Positions 62,742 to 64,000 of a DNA stretch of 64,000 nt are shown here, piece after piece; position 1 is the first letter of the stretch, and every line of letters starts with the position of its first letter. This DNA comes from Flavipsychrobacter sp. (GTDB lineage: Bacteria > Bacteroidota > Bacteroidia > Chitinophagales > Chitinophagaceae). The position numbers and the translations under genes are program-made. The stretch is from contig JAJNBJ010000018.1 of assembly GCA_021155965.1 (NCBI GenBank), forward strand, positions 50,854 through 114,853, in the 5' to 3' direction. The notes under the pieces are model-generated. The model did no database searches and was not told the DNA's origin. It was given only the letters and a program-made list of their open reading frames with translations.

Positions 62742-63791
62742 TTACGTTTCTTCATCAAAATATATCTTGTAATAGCTCTTGCCTAGTTTGGCGTCGTAGC
62801 CTTTTTCTATCAGGCTTTTATCGCCGTGGATATAGACGTGGAAATTCTTATCGAGCTTGAGGACGCTTTTGAATACACGGTTCTGCTTTTTTACTGCCTG
62901 TGATGAAATATCAAATTCAGTATCCAACTCGAGGCCGGCTTCTGATGCATATACATCCTTAAATTTCTTGAAGGACTTGATCACTTCCTTATCGCCAAAA
63001 ACACTTTCCAGGAAACCGTCTTCCTCAAAGGTCTCGTTGCCTTTAAAGTAATCCACAGTGCGGTTGAGGTAGTCTATCTTGTCGGTCTTGGTCACTTCGT
63101 ATTCCTGCTCCAGTTGTGTTGTTACAAAGTTCTTACAGGTATCCAGGTAGTTGTGCGTGAAGTGGTAATTGTCGTTAGCAGGACGAAGGTTAAGAAATTC
63201 ATCTTTCCAGTATTGTGCTTCATTGCCACGGCTTATGTTATCTATCACTGCTACCACATAGCCTTTATCGTGCTGAGTATTGACGATGATACAGCCTTTG
63301 TCCAGTTTATTGATGTTAGTTCCTTCCTCGCTGCTTATCCTATAATCACTGCCGTCAAAATCAGGCTTCAGGAAAGTATCCTTGTTCTCCGATTTAAATA
63401 TACCTATAGCGTCCACTTCTTTATTCTCATAATGGCAGCCCTTAAAATAGGCCACATACAATTCTCCATCTTTTACTTTGGGATGCACAGAACATTCATA
63501 GAGCAGCCTCCCTAATTCCTTGGACGACTTTACGAAGCCTCGCGGATTGCCGAATACATCGGCAGCGATGTTGTACACTTCGTTCTGGTTTAAGCGATTC
63601 ACATGGGTGAAGTTGTACAGTGGCACATTAACAAAAGGCTTGAGGAAGTAGCTTAACAGTACGGGCGCCATATCGGCATTCTGAGCAAGATCAATAGTAT
63701 GCTCAGAGAATTTATACCCTTCATCGGCAGTTTTGTTACCTATACGGTGCACAATTATTTTAGTGAGGCTTGCTCGATCGAGTTGCAGCAT
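62742..63791 (-). CDS. Nucleoid-associated protein, NdpA/YejK family
   Basis: 349 residues matching PF04245-type proteins: IIVHRIGNKTADEGYKFSEH at the start, LLSYFLKPF, AYFKGCHYENKEVDAIGIFKSE, and a long C-terminal part (EAQYWKDEFLNLRPANDNYHFTH). E. coli YejK associates with the nucleoid and topoisomerase IV. Cytoplasmic; exact role unknown. Convergent position relative to nothing else: the plus-strand gene at 63949 is divergent. Confidence 0.86.
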   Translation of the reverse strand: MLQLDRASLTKIIVHRIGNKTADEGYKFSEHTIDLAQNADMAPVLLSYFLKPFVNVPLYNFTHVNRLNQNEVYNIAADVFGNPRGFVKSSKELGRLLYECSVHPKVKDGELYVAYFKGCHYENKEVDAIGIFKSENKDTFLKPDFDGSDYRISSEEGTNINKLDKGCIIVNTQHDKGYVVAVIDNISRGNEAQYWKDEFLNLRPANDNYHFTHNYLDTCKNFVTTQLEQEYEVTKTDKIDYLNRTVDYFKGNETFEEDGFLESVFGDKEVIKSFKKFKDVYASEAGLELDTEFDISSQAVKKQNRVFKSVLKLDKNFHVYIHGDKSLIEKGYDAKLGKSYYKIYFDEET

Positions 63792-63925
63792 TTTATTTAT
63801 TTAGGAGTGCAAAGATGGGGAAAAATATGGGAGTAGTTTGCTAAGCTCGAGCAAACCACCCCAGCCGGTCGCAGGCTCCCGGCATCCCCTCCTAAAAACA
63901 GCTACCGTGTACCCACAAGTTTGAA

Positions 63926-63933
63926 TAGCTTTG
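63926..63933 (+). promoter_or_regulatory. -7 promoter box before the last gene
   Basis: TAGCTTTG matches TAnnTTTG, 16 bp before ATG 63949. Confidence 0.5.
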
Positions 63934-63948
63934 TGAAAAATAGCACAC

Positions 63949-64000
63949 ATGAAAAAGCTATACATTCCTGATTTCACTAATCGTTTTAATGATAAACGAC
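63949..64000 (+). CDS. Start of a gene cut by the window edge
   Basis: ATG 63949 opens MKKLYIPDFTNRFNDKR and runs off the window. A good promoter box lies just before it. Too short to assign. Confidence 0.45.
   Translation, partial: MKKLYIPDFTNRFNDKR

Overview
The window comes from a member of the Bacteroidota, probably near the Chitinophagaceae or another gliding Cytophaga-like lineage (inference). It carries a ruvA-sprA pair, and SprA is the outer-membrane translocon of the type IX secretion system (T9SS). Five secreted proteins have T9SS C-terminal sorting domains: two of the CHU_C/type B kind and three of type A. There is also a fused MurF-alanine racemase and a run of DUF1573 proteins. 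Promoter boxes match the Bacteroidota -7 consensus TAnnTTTG, and Shine-Dalgarno sites are almost absent.

Layout. 1-5.8 kb: sprA (cut by the window edge) behind ruvA, which contains a nine-G run. 6.0-10.5 kb: a frameshifted lipoprotein gene, an MlaF-like ATPase without its permease, an acyl-CoA carboxyltransferase, cmk and a CsbD protein. 10.5-11.4 kb: a repeat-rich gap. 11.4-17.4 kb: an OXA-like lipoprotein, lpxD, a fatty acid desaturase, and an ABC exporter with an SDR enzyme. 17.4-18.4 kb: a second repeat-rich gap with a 21-bp-period palindrome array. 18.4-26.2 kb: an M15 peptidase, an RlmB-type methylase, YebC, two barrel proteins with a di-haem peroxidase, rsmG, and a glycosyltransferase. 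26.4-33.5 kb: two large paralogous adhesin-like T9SS substrates, then murF-alr. 33.5-39.9 kb: a GlcNAc-kinase-like protein, three tandem LpxR/DUF2219 genes with an LpxL-type acyltransferase, then ahpC-ahpD. 39.9-46.5 kb: a histidine kinase, a broken ferredoxin-reductase-like gene, pcm, four tandem DUF1573 genes, a heptosyltransferase-like GT9 and a Sua5/YrdC protein. 46.5-56.5 kb: a YXWGXW protein, a RelE toxin-antitoxin pair, two NHL-propeller T9SS proteins around cca and an RlmI-like methylase, and an NlpE-like protein. 56.5-64 kb: trhO behind a long palindromic leader, a T9SS protein, a TIGR01777 epimerase, a lipoprotein, a class III aminotransferase, an NdpA-like nucleoid protein and the first codons of another gene.

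Many genes concern the cell envelope: lipid A synthesis and remodelling (lpxD, LpxR x3, LpxL), peptidoglycan (murF-alr, M15, OXA-like), LPS core (GT9) and T9SS export (sprA plus substrates). I found no rRNA, tRNA, CRISPR array, transposase or prophage. The least expected content is non-coding: a dispersed double stem-loop family (three copies), a helical-phase palindrome array, heptanucleotide repeats that supply the start codon of cca, and a ~157-nt imperfect palindrome filling the leader of trhO.
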